64,000 bases of DNA from NCBI GenBank assembly GCA_002162075.1, contig CP021423.1, forward strand, positions 1,922,001-1,986,000. The letters run 5' to 3'. Below, piece by piece: positions 50,463 to 59,979 of this stretch (the first letter of the stretch is position 1; every line of letters starts with the position of its first letter). The notes beneath the pieces are model-generated. The model made no database searches and was not told the DNA's origin. It saw only the letters and a list, made by a program, of their open reading frames with translations. This DNA comes from Armatimonadetes bacterium Uphvl-Ar1. Lineage in GTDB: Bacteria; Armatimonadota; Fimbriimonadia; Fimbriimonadales; Fimbriimonadaceae. The position numbers and the translations under genes are program-made.

Positions 50463-51076
50463 TCAAAACTGATACCCCGCCGAGAGGCTCACACGCTTAC
50501 CCGCAACATAAATCAATCCCACCGAATAGTGACCAAACGACCGTTGAAAAAACGGATTGTGATCGCGCCCATCGAACTGATTGCCAAAAAACCAAACCCC
50601 ATCCGGACTCCACTTCGCTCCATAAATGAACCGATTTCGAGCATCCGTTTGCCGACTCGCCCCCGCATAAAGGTTCAATGATCCCCGCTCAAGCCGTGGG
50701 TTCCATTCCAATGTCGAAGAAACACCCGTCGCCCCTGATTCCTGGTTCTGAAATCCATAGCCGATGTTCAAGCCTAAATCTGGACCAAGATTCGGAATTA
50801 ACCGGTACGAGAACAGCCCCCGCACAGCTTCTGAAGACGAATGAAAGCCGACTCCTAATTGCAAACGATCTACCCCCTGGTACCACAACGCACCGCCAAC
50901 CGAATTCCCTGAAACAAACCAATCCTTCCCCGCCGCCGATGTGCTCGATGCGTACCCATTCGCCACGCAAACCGGACAAAACACCTTGCCCTGCTCAGGC
51001 GATCCACCCTCTTCTTGTGCAGATCCAAAAGAAACCCCCGCCAACCCCCAACCAGAATTGCAACGCCAAACTTCAT
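50463..51076 (-). CDS. Secreted barrel-like protein of unknown function, frameshifted in its signal peptide
   Basis: From ATG 51076 the protein reads MKFGVAILVGG, then the frame is lost. Adding one base to the C5 run at 51045-51049 gives LAGVSFGSAQEEGGSPEQ, completing a normal signal peptide, and joins the 193-residue frame ending at 50463. The mature part has alternating strands (LQLGVGFHSS, LNIGYGFQNQESGATG, VSLSAGYQF) with a terminal Phe, as in outer-membrane beta-barrels, and two cysteines in FCPVCVANGY near its start. Confidence 0.65.
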
Positions 51077-51164
51077 GTCAAATTGCAAAGGCATCAGCGC
51101 GAAACTTAGTTCCAAAAATCTTTACAAATTTCCTAATGATTGTCCAAAACATTGTAACACCATC

Positions 51165-51194
51165 AAGTTGGAGCGATTCTCATCGCTCCAACTT
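51165..51194 (-). terminator. Perfect hairpin at the end of the protease operon
   Basis: AAGTTGGAGCGAT (51165-51177) and ATCGCTCCAACTT (51182-51194) pair perfectly around TCTC, 16 bp beyond the minus-strand stop at 51210. No poly-T follows on either strand, so termination may be weak or the hairpin may stabilise the mRNA end. Confidence 0.6.
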
Positions 51195-51209
51195 GTTAAT
51201 AAATCCTCC

Positions 51210-52529
51210 TTAGAACCCGTCAACTGAATTGAAAACGTTCAGCGTTCCCATACCAAGATTCACATCCGGATTAAAACTCGATCGTCCCAAAGCACTTTGC
51301 AGATCACTGTAAGTAGCGTCTGGCTTTCGAGAAAGCATCTTAGCCGCCATCCCCGACACCAGTGGAGCCGCGAACGAAGTCCCCCATCCACCTGCGTACC
51401 GTTGACCAGGGAATGGCAAGTAAAGCCCTTCACCCGGAGCCGCAACCCAAGTGACATCTACTCCGGCATTGCTAAACCGACTCCGAACATTCCGAGCATC
51501 CACAGATGCCACACTCGTAACTTTCTCATGCCGGGCCGGATAGCTCAGCGGATTCGTCAAGCCATCATTCCCGGCGGATGCGACCAATATAATCCCCCGA
51601 TCCGAGACATCATTGACCGTTCTCTCCATTTCCGAAGAATAAGTATAAGTATTCAGCGACAGATTGACAACTTTCGCTCCTCGTTGCTCCGCCAAGTGAA
51701 TTCCTTCGATCACATGGAATAGTCGGCCCTGCCCATTCTGACCAAACGCCCGAATCGGCAGAATACGAGCCGTCGGCGCAACCAGGTGAATGGCCCCCGC
51801 CACCATCGTCCCATGGCCCAGTCCAATCGGAATCTGACTGAAGGACGAATTGAGCCGAACACTTCTTTCCCACGCTGGTGCGTGACCATTGGACAAATGA
51901 TTAAAGTCCCGTTGCAACAACGGAATGGTCGTTGGGTTGATGATCGCCAAAATGTTTGTCGGAAGTCCAGTCAACTCAGATCCCGTCCCCCGTCGATCAA
52001 TCAAGTCAATTCCAGAAACCACAACCCGGCTGAGTGAGGTATGAGTACCGTCAACTCCTGTATCGATCACTGCTACCGTTCCCGACCCACCTCCATGAAC
52101 ACCCCAAGAAGGCACGGCGTTGGTTTGGTACCCTGCCAATTGCTGGACAAATCCCCCCGGAAGACTCGAACCAAAAAAGTTGGTTGGTCTCGTATTCTTG
52201 AACGCCATCGTCAAAGCCCGCTCTCCAGATACCTCAGGCTGCCTAAAATTCAATATCGGGAGCCGTACGATTTGATCCTGCTCAATCGAAACGTCGTCAT
52301 CCGTTTCATCCGAAATCTGCTGGATCAACGCCGCTGGATTCCGACGCAATGGGTCAATCACCGCATGAATCGGTCGATTCGCAACCGTCCGTTCCAGTTT
52401 CAACTGATACCGCGCCAGGAATGAGCTCAACGGCTCACTCTCCGTGTAACGCATGATGAAACGAGACTGGGCGGAAGCAACGGAACTCACGGCAACAAGG
52501 CCGATCAAAATCAAGGACTTAACTTTCAT
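51210..52529 (-). CDS. Secreted subtilisin-like (S8) serine protease
   Basis: 439 residues from ATG 52529 (signal peptide MKVKSLILIGLVAVSSVASAQ); a longer frame to 52781 is ignored because it overlaps the previous gene. A propeptide-like region lies before residue ~100. Triad: Asp156 in VAVIDTGVD, His239 in GHGTMVAGA, Ser385 in GTSFAAPLVSG; oxyanion Asn321 in ASAGND. All are present, so it is likely active outside the cytoplasm. It is the last gene of an ECF/CHAT operon and overlaps the previous gene by 11 bp. Confidence 0.92.
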   Translation of the reverse strand: MKVKSLILIGLVAVSSVASAQSRFIMRYTESEPLSSFLARYQLKLERTVANRPIHAVIDPLRRNPAALIQQISDETDDDVSIEQDQIVRLPILNFRQPEVSGERALTMAFKNTRPTNFFGSSLPGGFVQQLAGYQTNAVPSWGVHGGGSGTVAVIDTGVDGTHTSLSRVVVSGIDLIDRRGTGSELTGLPTNILAIINPTTIPLLQRDFNHLSNGHAPAWERSVRLNSSFSQIPIGLGHGTMVAGAIHLVAPTARILPIRAFGQNGQGRLFHVIEGIHLAEQRGAKVVNLSLNTYTYSSEMERTVNDVSDRGIILVASAGNDGLTNPLSYPARHEKVTSVASVDARNVRSRFSNAGVDVTWVAAPGEGLYLPFPGQRYAGGWGTSFAAPLVSGMAAKMLSRKPDATYSDLQSALGRSSFNPDVNLGMGTLNVFNSVDGF

Positions 52530-53052
52530 TGGGAATCTCCACTCGGAAAATCTGGTTGGTTTGCAAAACGTGAAACTGCAAAGTGCGCGACTGATCCAGA
52601 TGCAAGCTGAATTGACCATCTTCATCGCAAGAAGTGAGCCATTCCGACTCAGTCCCGACCCGAACATCAACTGGCTCGTCGGATTCAAAAACCCCAGCAA
52701 CAAAAACTTTGTCTGCCTGAATGTCAAACTCGGTCCGAACATCCAAGAGAGCTCCATCAAACTCAAATCGGAACGAATCAACTTTAGACGCGGTTGAACG
52801 GAGTCCCGTCGGGCCGGCTGGGGAAGGAATCAGCTTTCCAAAAAGCAAAGGAATCGTCCGATCTTGACCAACCAGAAGAGCCTTTGCTCTGAGCTTCCAA
52901 AGCTCCGGTGCCTCTTCTCGCCCTGCTTCATGCACGGCAAGCATTTGGCTCGCCTTTGTCATTGCATCCGGATCAGCTTCAATCGCCGACACAATATCCG
53001 GCGCCGCAATTCCTCGAGCATAGTCAACAATCTGTTCCCAGGTCGGTTTCAT
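52519..53052 (-). CDS. Protein of unknown function between CHAT and subtilisin genes
   Basis: 177 residues. An acidic helical N-terminal half (IVDYARGIAAPDIVSAIEAD, PELWKLRAKALLVG) is followed by a beta-rich C-terminal half (FRFEFDGALLDVRTEFD, VFVAGVFESDEPVDVRVG). No membrane segment. By position it could be an anti-sigma factor, a CHAT substrate or a partner of the sigma factor. No motif supports any one of these directly. Confidence 0.6.
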   Translation of the reverse strand: MKPTWEQIVDYARGIAAPDIVSAIEADPDAMTKASQMLAVHEAGREEAPELWKLRAKALLVGQDRTIPLLFGKLIPSPAGPTGLRSTASKVDSFRFEFDGALLDVRTEFDIQADKVFVAGVFESDEPVDVRVGTESEWLTSCDEDGQFSLHLDQSRTLQFHVLQTNQIFRVEIPNES

Positions 53053-53061
53053 CGGTCTCTC

Positions 53062-55638
53062 TCATCTGTCATGGACACCCTGATCGAACATCAGGACATC
53101 TTTTTCACAATCTAATCCTGTAAATGCAAAAGTCGCCCAATCACCAGGATGAGGCCACTGCTCTCGGGTTTTCCGACACGCTTCTGCGTACGAAGCCAAA
53201 GGCGTCTGTGTTTGTAACCCCTGGTAAAAGTTCGACATCCACGCCAAAGCTGGCTCATCCGCCGCATCCCACAGCGAAGCCACTACCGACCGGCAACCCG
53301 AAGCAAACATGGCCTCAATAAACCCTTGCGATTCAAATGCTTCACCGAGAAGAGAAACCCCGGTCGAACACCCACTCAACACAACTAAATCTGCCTCCAT
53401 GTCCATTTGTAAAACCTCCAATACCGTAAATCGATTCTCGCCTAACTGCATCGCGCTGAAGAGCGGCAAATCTTCCCTGACAATCCCATGAGCTGCAATA
53501 TGAATATGTTGAGCACCGGAAATTTCTGATCTCAAAGCATGGAACTCCCGAACAGGAGTAACTCCCGCGAAATGGCTTACAATCTCAACTTCTCGGGCAA
53601 TTTGCGGCGCATTGTCATCTGCAAAACCCAGAACAACGCTTCCCTTACCTCGCCGGCGATCTCGACTCAGCATCGAACGCCAAGCCGAAAAGCTGGGTGC
53701 ATATCCAATCGCGACTTCATCAATCATCGACCCCGAACCGTAGGGCAACGCATGGAACGGAATCGTTAAAATCGGACCGTCTCGACCGATAGTAACCACA
53801 TTCGTATTCTCACCAAAAGCGGGTTCGATAAAATCCATAATTCGTCGGAGTGCTTTATCAACAAGTCTCTCCCCACTCACCGACCTCCGCAATCGGTTCA
53901 AATGGAAAAAGTGAATCGAGTTTCTCAATTCAGATAGCTCACCTAGCCGATGCTCCTGAATCCCCGACGAAGAAATTGAAAACGCAAACAAGGTGCCGCA
54001 ATCAACAAAAAACTCTATAAAGCCATGACCTTCATTCATCGTTGATATCGTTTGCTCTTGGTCCAAAGGCGCATAGGTCAGAGTCAAATTTTCTCTGTAC
54101 GTCCGAACTGCTTCCACTTCTCCAGTTCCTTCACGCTGATCAGACGACCTTTGCCCCGTACGGCTCGTACGAATCATCTCGCCCAAGCCCTGGTCTTTCA
54201 GCCGCGCAACAACGCCAAGGCGTTCACCCGGTGAGCTGAGTGTTCGGAAGCACTCGCGCAGCGCCAACTCATTTGCTACAGCATGGGCTCGCCGCAATCC
54301 GTGAGAACCTAACTGGCTTCGCGCCCCGTCGTACTCCGACAAAGCTTGCCGGGCAAATTCTCGGGCAGGGTCGGGAAGCTGAACCGTCCGGTAAAAAGCC
54401 GCTTTTAAATCCGGCGATTGATCAACCTTCAAAAGCTCATTTGCTTCACCGTAATCACCCGCTTCAAGCGCAAGCTGAATCGCCGTCCTCCGAATCAAGG
54501 GGATCCGTTCCGCCGAAGGCTCCAGGGCCAACGCTTGAGTGATGTGCAATCTCGCCTTATTCACTTGACCTAATCGCATCAAAATTTCTGAAGCGTTTAG
54601 CTCGGCCAATGCGAGCCAGTTCAAACTCCTCTCTTTCCCCAGCCGCTTTTTCGCTGCCTGTAGGAGTTCTCGTGCGACCTGGACTTGACCTCGTTTCAAA
54701 GATGCAATCGACTCTATGAGGTAGCTCTTTCCAATTTCCAACCGGGCACCAACTGATTCAAAGACATCCCTTGCATCGCGAGCCGCTTGAATGGCATCGC
54801 TGAAGAGCCCCGCATTCAACATAAAATCTGACTGATCTAGCAAGCAGTGTCCTACTTTCAATCCCGCATTCGGCGGGCGCCGCTCCAGCAAACTTCTGTA
54901 AAGCGTAAGAGATTCAAACAAATTGCCCTTTCTTCCCAAAAGGTATGCCTGGTTAAGCTCTACCTCATACGCCAAAAGCGACTGCTCGGTCGACGTGAAG
55001 AACTCAAATGCCTTCTGAAACAATTCTTGTGCCCGATCAAACTCCAATTGCGCCATGAGGCAAACCGCAAAATTGTGAGCAACTATTGCCGCATCCGCTT
55101 CCGCACCATTCTCTATGAGAGTCGGAAAAGCAATCTCAAATTGAACGATCGCTTCCTCAAGCCGGTCCTGGCGATGCAACATATTTCCAAAGTTCGCTCG
55201 GACTCTCGCCGCCCGAAAAAAATCGCCAATATCCTCAAAAGTTGTGATCGCCCCGCCGGCAATCCGCTCCGCATCATCATATCGCCCAACATAACCGAGA
55301 GCCTGAATCATCGCAACGGCCGTATTCGCCCGCTCAACCGCATCCGATTCAAACTGAATCAAGGCCTCTTGATATTTTAGAATCGCATCTTTCGGTTGAT
55401 CACTCAGCAAAAAGACATGTCCCGCAAATCGATGAGCCTGGCCCGCAAGCACTGGTTCACCCAGGGACTGAGCGAGTTTCTCCGCACTTTTTGCCAGAAC
55501 TCCGGCCCGCCGAACATCTTCGCGAATCGCCCCCATCCCATTCTGAATCAAAAGCCCAACGGTTTCCGGAGTTCTCAAGGCTGCGGGTGGGAGCTTGGCT
55601 CGACCCGATAACCCCGAAATCCAATCCTCCGCTTTCAT
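53062..55638 (-). CDS. TPR-CHAT caspase-like protease
   Basis: 858 residues. The N-terminal ~440 residues are TPR-type helical repeats (LAQSLGEPVLAGQAHRFAGH, AEADAAIVAHNFAVCLMAQL). A linker follows, then a CHAT (caspase-HetF-associated) domain with His717 in HIHIAAHGIVRED and Cys757 in LVVLSGCSTGVSLL, the catalytic dyad of clan CD. The end has VVASLWDAADEPALAWMSNFY. Its ATG overlaps the ECF sigma factor's stop (ATGA). Substrate and trigger unknown. Confidence 0.92.
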   Translation of the reverse strand: MKAEDWISGLSGRAKLPPAALRTPETVGLLIQNGMGAIREDVRRAGVLAKSAEKLAQSLGEPVLAGQAHRFAGHVFLLSDQPKDAILKYQEALIQFESDAVERANTAVAMIQALGYVGRYDDAERIAGGAITTFEDIGDFFRAARVRANFGNMLHRQDRLEEAIVQFEIAFPTLIENGAEADAAIVAHNFAVCLMAQLEFDRAQELFQKAFEFFTSTEQSLLAYEVELNQAYLLGRKGNLFESLTLYRSLLERRPPNAGLKVGHCLLDQSDFMLNAGLFSDAIQAARDARDVFESVGARLEIGKSYLIESIASLKRGQVQVARELLQAAKKRLGKERSLNWLALAELNASEILMRLGQVNKARLHITQALALEPSAERIPLIRRTAIQLALEAGDYGEANELLKVDQSPDLKAAFYRTVQLPDPAREFARQALSEYDGARSQLGSHGLRRAHAVANELALRECFRTLSSPGERLGVVARLKDQGLGEMIRTSRTGQRSSDQREGTGEVEAVRTYRENLTLTYAPLDQEQTISTMNEGHGFIEFFVDCGTLFAFSISSSGIQEHRLGELSELRNSIHFFHLNRLRRSVSGERLVDKALRRIMDFIEPAFGENTNVVTIGRDGPILTIPFHALPYGSGSMIDEVAIGYAPSFSAWRSMLSRDRRRGKGSVVLGFADDNAPQIAREVEIVSHFAGVTPVREFHALRSEISGAQHIHIAAHGIVREDLPLFSAMQLGENRFTVLEVLQMDMEADLVVLSGCSTGVSLLGEAFESQGFIEAMFASGCRSVVASLWDAADEPALAWMSNFYQGLQTQTPLASYAEACRKTREQWPHPGDWATFAFTGLDCEKDVLMFDQGVHDR

Positions 55639-56201
55639 ATCACGCCACGCGACCGAAGCGCCTTGGACAGAGCTTCCAAGCAGCGAAGCCTTGTATTTCC
55701 CATACTTCCCGCACTGAGCCCCATTTCTTCTGCAATCTCCGCATAACTCCGCGGCTCCTCTTCAAAGAACAACGCACGAATCAACTTTTGGCACTGCTCT
55801 TTGAGTGAAGATACAGCCAAATCAACCAAAAGAACTCGCTCAGATGCCTCGACTTCGTCAACATGCGAACCATCAATGAGGAGTTCTTCATGGGTCAATT
55901 CAGTGAACCTCTCTAACTTCTTTCTGAGCCGAATTGCATGGCGAACCGTCGTCTGCCGAATCCATGGACCCAAATAGTCTCGGTTTTGCATCGATGGCAA
56001 TGCTTTGAACAATTCAACAAAAACATACTGAAAGGCGTCAGGTTGCTCCGCTTCTGGCAAGCGAGTCGACCGCAACAAACTCATTACATAACTCGAATAG
56101 CGATCAACAATTTTCGCCCAGGCATCGGCATCATTCACCAGGGCTCGGCGCACGAGTGGGCCATCGTCCCACTTCCCTTCCTGGATATTTCGCCTGAACA
56201 T
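55635..56201 (-). CDS. ECF-type RNA polymerase sigma factor
   Basis: 188 residues from ATG 56201; a longer frame to 56315 is unlikely because it begins with a Cys-rich low-quality segment. Sigma-2 region: DADAWAKIVDRYSSYVMSLL, PEAEQPDAFQYVFVELFKAL (QDVFQ-like); sigma-4: SSLKEQCQKLIRALFFEEEP, SYAEIAEEMGLSAGSMGNTRLRCLEALSKAL (HTH). First gene of the operon with TPR-CHAT, unknown and subtilisin genes, so it may control their expression. Confidence 0.92.
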   Translation of the reverse strand: MFRRNIQEGKWDDGPLVRRALVNDADAWAKIVDRYSSYVMSLLRSTRLPEAEQPDAFQYVFVELFKALPSMQNRDYLGPWIRQTTVRHAIRLRKKLERFTELTHEELLIDGSHVDEVEASERVLLVDLAVSSLKEQCQKLIRALFFEEEPRSYAEIAEEMGLSAGSMGNTRLRCLEALSKALRSRGVI

Positions 56202-56318
56202 TGAACCTAATTTACCTCTCAACAAAAAATTACAAAAACAAATGTCACTCATCGCTGATGCTTTGTCCCTTTGATGATGTGGCAACCCCAGCAGGGGCAC
56301 AAGACAGGAAAACAAAAA

Positions 56319-57236
56319 ATGAAAAACCTCATCTTCACAATTGCAAGCAGCATGGTCGCAGCCGTGGCCCTCGGTAACAACGTCAGCGCAGAACTCACGA
56401 GTAACGACCTAAACATCTACGGAGATGCCTTCAGCAACGACGTCCGCGTTGTCCAAATCGTCGGTGGCGTCCGCGTGATTGGACAAAACGGCACTCTCGT
56501 CAATGGCCTCCCGAGCGTCACCTTCCGCACTGGATCGCTTGTCAACGTGACCGGACTCATGGATGGCGGCAACGACCGACTCGCATTTGTTGCCATCGGC
56601 AATATCGGCGACATCAGCATGGAAGGCGGACAAGGTGACGACCAACTCATTTTGACTCGCGCCGCTGGCCAAGGCAACGTCTCATTGAAGGGCGAAGAGG
56701 GCAACGATCGAGCCGTCTTCACCGATTCAAGTGCCGCTGGTGATGTTATTCTTGACCTCGGAATTGGCGCAAACGTCATCAATGCTCAACGATTTACTTC
56801 TGGGTTCAACTTCGAAGCATTTGGTGGAGATTTGAACGACAACTTCAACATCGGTGCCAGCACAATCGGTGGAAGCCTCAGCCTCAATGCTGACAAAGGC
56901 AACGACATCATCAATATCTCGAACGTTTTGACAGGAATCTCTGCCGGAATTTTCACCGACGAAGGAGCAGATCGAGTAACCGTTTCCGGTCTCCAAGCCG
57001 GTTTCGACGTGATTGTTGGCACAGGTGCCCAAAATGACATTGTCAGCCTGACCAACGTCACGGCCCTCGCTAATCTTGAAGTGAACCTCGACGAAGGTAA
57101 TGACACATTCACCGCGTCCAGCGTCTCGGCGGCGTTCGATGCAAAAGCAATCGGCGGCTCCGGAACCGACCGATTCCGCAACTTTGGATTTGCCGGCGGA
57201 CTCAAGACCGAAGTTCTTGAATTCGAACTTTTCTAA
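56319..57236 (+). CDS. Secreted Asp-rich repeat protein (calcium-binding-like)
   Basis: 305 residues from ATG 56319 (signal peptide MKNLIFTIASSMVAAVALGN...SAE). At least nine DxGND-type repeats of 20-24 residues are seen: GGNDRLAFVA, GQGDDQLILT, GEEGNDRAVFT, DKGNDIINIS, DEGADRVTVS, DEGNDTFTAS, GGSGTDRFRNF. These resemble RTX-like or Ca-binding beta-roll turns and could form a parallel beta structure. Followed by a strong terminator. Divergent from the ECF operon, 118 bp away. Confidence 0.75.
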   Translation: MKNLIFTIASSMVAAVALGNNVSAELTSNDLNIYGDAFSNDVRVVQIVGGVRVIGQNGTLVNGLPSVTFRTGSLVNVTGLMDGGNDRLAFVAIGNIGDISMEGGQGDDQLILTRAAGQGNVSLKGEEGNDRAVFTDSSAAGDVILDLGIGANVINAQRFTSGFNFEAFGGDLNDNFNIGASTIGGSLSLNADKGNDIINISNVLTGISAGIFTDEGADRVTVSGLQAGFDVIVGTGAQNDIVSLTNVTALANLEVNLDEGNDTFTASSVSAAFDAKAIGGSGTDRFRNFGFAGGLKTEVLEFELF

Positions 57237-57262
57237 CCCATTAATTGCTCGAACCTGAGTTG

Positions 57263-57293
57263 GGAGCTGGCTTACCGCCAGCTCCACTTTTTT
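57263..57293 (+). terminator. Rho-independent terminator
   Basis: GGAGCTGGC (57263-57271), 5-base loop, GCCAGCTCC (57277-57285), then ACTTTTTT. A textbook terminator 27 bp after the Asp-rich repeat gene. Confidence 0.9.
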
Positions 57294-57324
57294 GAATATC
57301 CCCCATGCGTAATAATCACACCAA

Positions 57325-58206
57325 GTGAAGCGATCAATCACCACAAAACTTAAAAACATTTTCAACTATCTGGGAATCGCTGCCGAAACCGCTGACCGAT
57401 TGATCTCTCATCGCCAGTCAAAATGGATTCGGAACACGAAGCAAGACAGTGTGATCATCTTCGTTCATGGGTTTCTGAGCAAAGGCGAAAAAGCCTGGTC
57501 CACCCGAACCTCTAACTGGTTTACCATCATCCAAAACGACCCTGAATTAAACCACTGCGATATCTTTCAAGCCGAGTGGTACACGACTTCCCTGTCGGGG
57601 AGCTACGACCTCGAAGACGCCGCAAAGTCACTCCTAACCGAACTAGCCACACCTCAACTCCCCCATCGCTCGGTTTGGGAATATCCAAATATCGTCATGG
57701 TCGGCCACAGCATGGGCGGCATCGTGATCCGAAAAGTGCTCATCGAGCATCCTGAGATCATCAGCAAATCAACTGTTAAGCTTCTCAGTCTTTCAACTCC
57801 CGCAACTGGTGTCAACCTCATCAACCACCTTCTCAAGTGGAAGTGGCTCCCTCGAAACGCCATGCTTCAAGAGCTTCAACCGACCAACGAGGAACTAACA
57901 GAAGTCCACAAGCAGTTTCAAATTCTTGTAGAAAACCCGGCCAACAAATTATCTGGAATCGAGCTATATGAATCACATTTAGTTGCTCCGAAACACCCCT
58001 CCCTCGAAAAAGTCTACGCCACCCTCGGTCAGCCAGAGCCACTCGTGCCAGTTTCAACCCAAGGCAACTACTTCGGTCCGGCCGTGGAAGTGCTTGATTC
58101 AGATCACCGGAGCATTTCCCGTCCAACTTCCTCTGAATCCGCTACACATCAATTTCTTAAGAGTCTTGTTTTCGGAAAGACATATCATCAAACACGAACG
58201 CTCTAA
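57325..58206 (+). CDS. Alpha/beta hydrolase, lipase-like
   Basis: 293 residues from GTG 57325. VIIFVHGFLSKGEKAWS gives the oxyanion strand, VMVGHSMGGIVIRK the nucleophile elbow (GHSMG), LDSDHRSI the probable catalytic His/acid region. This is the pattern of serine esterases acting on lipid-like or thioester substrates. No signal peptide, so cytoplasmic. It is 56 bp from the D-aminoacylase gene in the same direction. Confidence 0.75.
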   Translation: MKRSITTKLKNIFNYLGIAAETADRLISHRQSKWIRNTKQDSVIIFVHGFLSKGEKAWSTRTSNWFTIIQNDPELNHCDIFQAEWYTTSLSGSYDLEDAAKSLLTELATPQLPHRSVWEYPNIVMVGHSMGGIVIRKVLIEHPEIISKSTVKLLSLSTPATGVNLINHLLKWKWLPRNAMLQELQPTNEELTEVHKQFQILVENPANKLSGIELYESHLVAPKHPSLEKVYATLGQPEPLVPVSTQGNYFGPAVEVLDSDHRSISRPTSSESATHQFLKSLVFGKTYHQTRTL

Positions 58207-58279
58207 ATTTTCAATCGTAGTTCTTTCGATCAAAATGTGCCAGTACTGATCGAATTGGCCGATGGGTAATCTGAGAGTA

Positions 58280-59881
58280 ATGCTCTTCGCCATCAATCCC
58301 CCGATCCAATACGACCTTGTGATTCGGAATGCAACTATCGCTGATGGCACTGGAAACCCTACATATCGAGCTGACATTGCCATCGCTAACGACAGAATCG
58401 CCGAAATCGGATTCAACCTCATGCCCGGAAAATCTGAGATTGATGCAAAAGGCAAAGTTGTCACTCCCGGGTTCATCGATGTCCATACCCATGCCGAGAA
58501 CGTCACCGAGCTTCCCAATGCCGAAAATTTCGTCCGCATGGGCGTGACAACAATCGTCATCGGAAACTGTGGCGGCTCGGCCCAAGATATCAGTAATTTC
58601 TTCAGCGAAATCACTCGCAACCCCGTCTCCGTCAACGTTGCGTCTCTGATCGGTCACAACACAATTCGACGGGCTGCAATGGACGGGAACCATGACCGGC
58701 CGCCAACTATTGAAGAACTGCAATCCATGAAGGAGATGGTTCAAAAAGCAATGGAAGACGGAGCTGTTGGCCTGTCTACTGGCCTGATCTACCTCCCCGG
58801 AACCTATTCCAAAACTGAAGAAATCATTGAACTGGCCCGAGTCGCCGCCAAAAACCAGGGTCTATACGCCACCCACATGAGAAGCGAAGGAACCGAAATC
58901 TTTGATGCGATCGAAGAAATGATCACCATCGGCAAAGAATCTGGCGCACGAGTCCAATACTCGCACATCAAACTTTCGGGGAAAAACATGTGGGGCAAAA
59001 CAAATCAAGTTCTCAGCCGATTAGAGCAAGCACGCAGAGAAGGACTTGAACTCACTCAAGATCAATACGCCTACACCGCAAGTAGCACCAGCATCTCAAC
59101 TCTAATTCCTGATTCAGCTCTCGATGGAGGTACAGCTGAGTTCAAAAAACGACTCGACGATCCTGAACAAAAATCGAAAATCGTTAAGTACATGAAAGAT
59201 CGGCTCGCCCTCCGTCTGCAAACTGACTACGACTATGCCGTCATCGCCTCATGCCGGGCCGACTCACGTCTCAATGGCAAAACGATCGTTGAAGCCACGC
59301 AGATTCGGCTTGGCACATCAACCCTCGATGACCAAATTGATACAATCTTCTGGATGCAACTCAACGGTGGAGCGAGCGGTGTTTTTCACGGGATGGATGA
59401 ACAAGACATCAAGTCATTCATGGCCCACCCCAATACAATGATTGCTTGCGACGCTTCATGCCGGGAGTTCAACTCAGGAGTCCCTCACCCCCGCGGGTAC
59501 GGCAACAATGTCCGAGTCCTCCAAAAATACGTACAGCAAGAGAATCATCTCCGACTCGAAGACGCCGTTCGACGCATGACGTCGCTCCCTGCCCAAACCT
59601 TTCGATTCCAAAATCGCGGCTTGATCAAACCCGGATTCTTTGCCGACCTCAACATATTTGATCCGGCAAGTCTCAAAGAAAACACAACCTACGCCGCCCC
59701 TCACGCTTATTCCACTGGTTTCAACGCCGTCATTGTCAACGGAAAAATTGTCGTCCGCGAAGACACTCATGCAAATCTCCGACCGGGACAACCCCTCCGA
59801 CGAATCGGTTCAACTCCTCATGATAATGCAACATTATTTCAAAAACCAAATTGCAATGATATTGCATTATGTTGCCAATAA
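58280..59881 (+). CDS. N-acyl-D-amino-acid deacylase (D-aminoacylase)
   Basis: 533 residues from ATG 58280. Amidohydrolase superfamily: VVTPGFIDVHTHAE (HxH metal site), GNCGGSAQD, the family DGAVGLSTGLIYLPGTYS, GLYATHMRSEG, QYSHIKLSG and the late HPNTMIACDAS. It would release D-amino acids from N-acyl-D-amino acids. About 20 unusual residues (DNATLFQKPNCNDIALCCQ) extend past the normal C-terminus, perhaps through loss of the original stop. Confidence 0.9.
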   Translation: MLFAINPPIQYDLVIRNATIADGTGNPTYRADIAIANDRIAEIGFNLMPGKSEIDAKGKVVTPGFIDVHTHAENVTELPNAENFVRMGVTTIVIGNCGGSAQDISNFFSEITRNPVSVNVASLIGHNTIRRAAMDGNHDRPPTIEELQSMKEMVQKAMEDGAVGLSTGLIYLPGTYSKTEEIIELARVAAKNQGLYATHMRSEGTEIFDAIEEMITIGKESGARVQYSHIKLSGKNMWGKTNQVLSRLEQARREGLELTQDQYAYTASSTSISTLIPDSALDGGTAEFKKRLDDPEQKSKIVKYMKDRLALRLQTDYDYAVIASCRADSRLNGKTIVEATQIRLGTSTLDDQIDTIFWMQLNGGASGVFHGMDEQDIKSFMAHPNTMIACDASCREFNSGVPHPRGYGNNVRVLQKYVQQENHLRLEDAVRRMTSLPAQTFRFQNRGLIKPGFFADLNIFDPASLKENTTYAAPHAYSTGFNAVIVNGKIVVREDTHANLRPGQPLRRIGSTPHDNATLFQKPNCNDIALCCQ

Positions 59882-59979
59882 GCCTAGCTAAAAGTTTACA
59901 TTTGAACCTGATTAACTCACATGGAACTGATTAATTTTTGATCGCATTATACTAAGACGTCCATTCAAGGACTTTGCTT

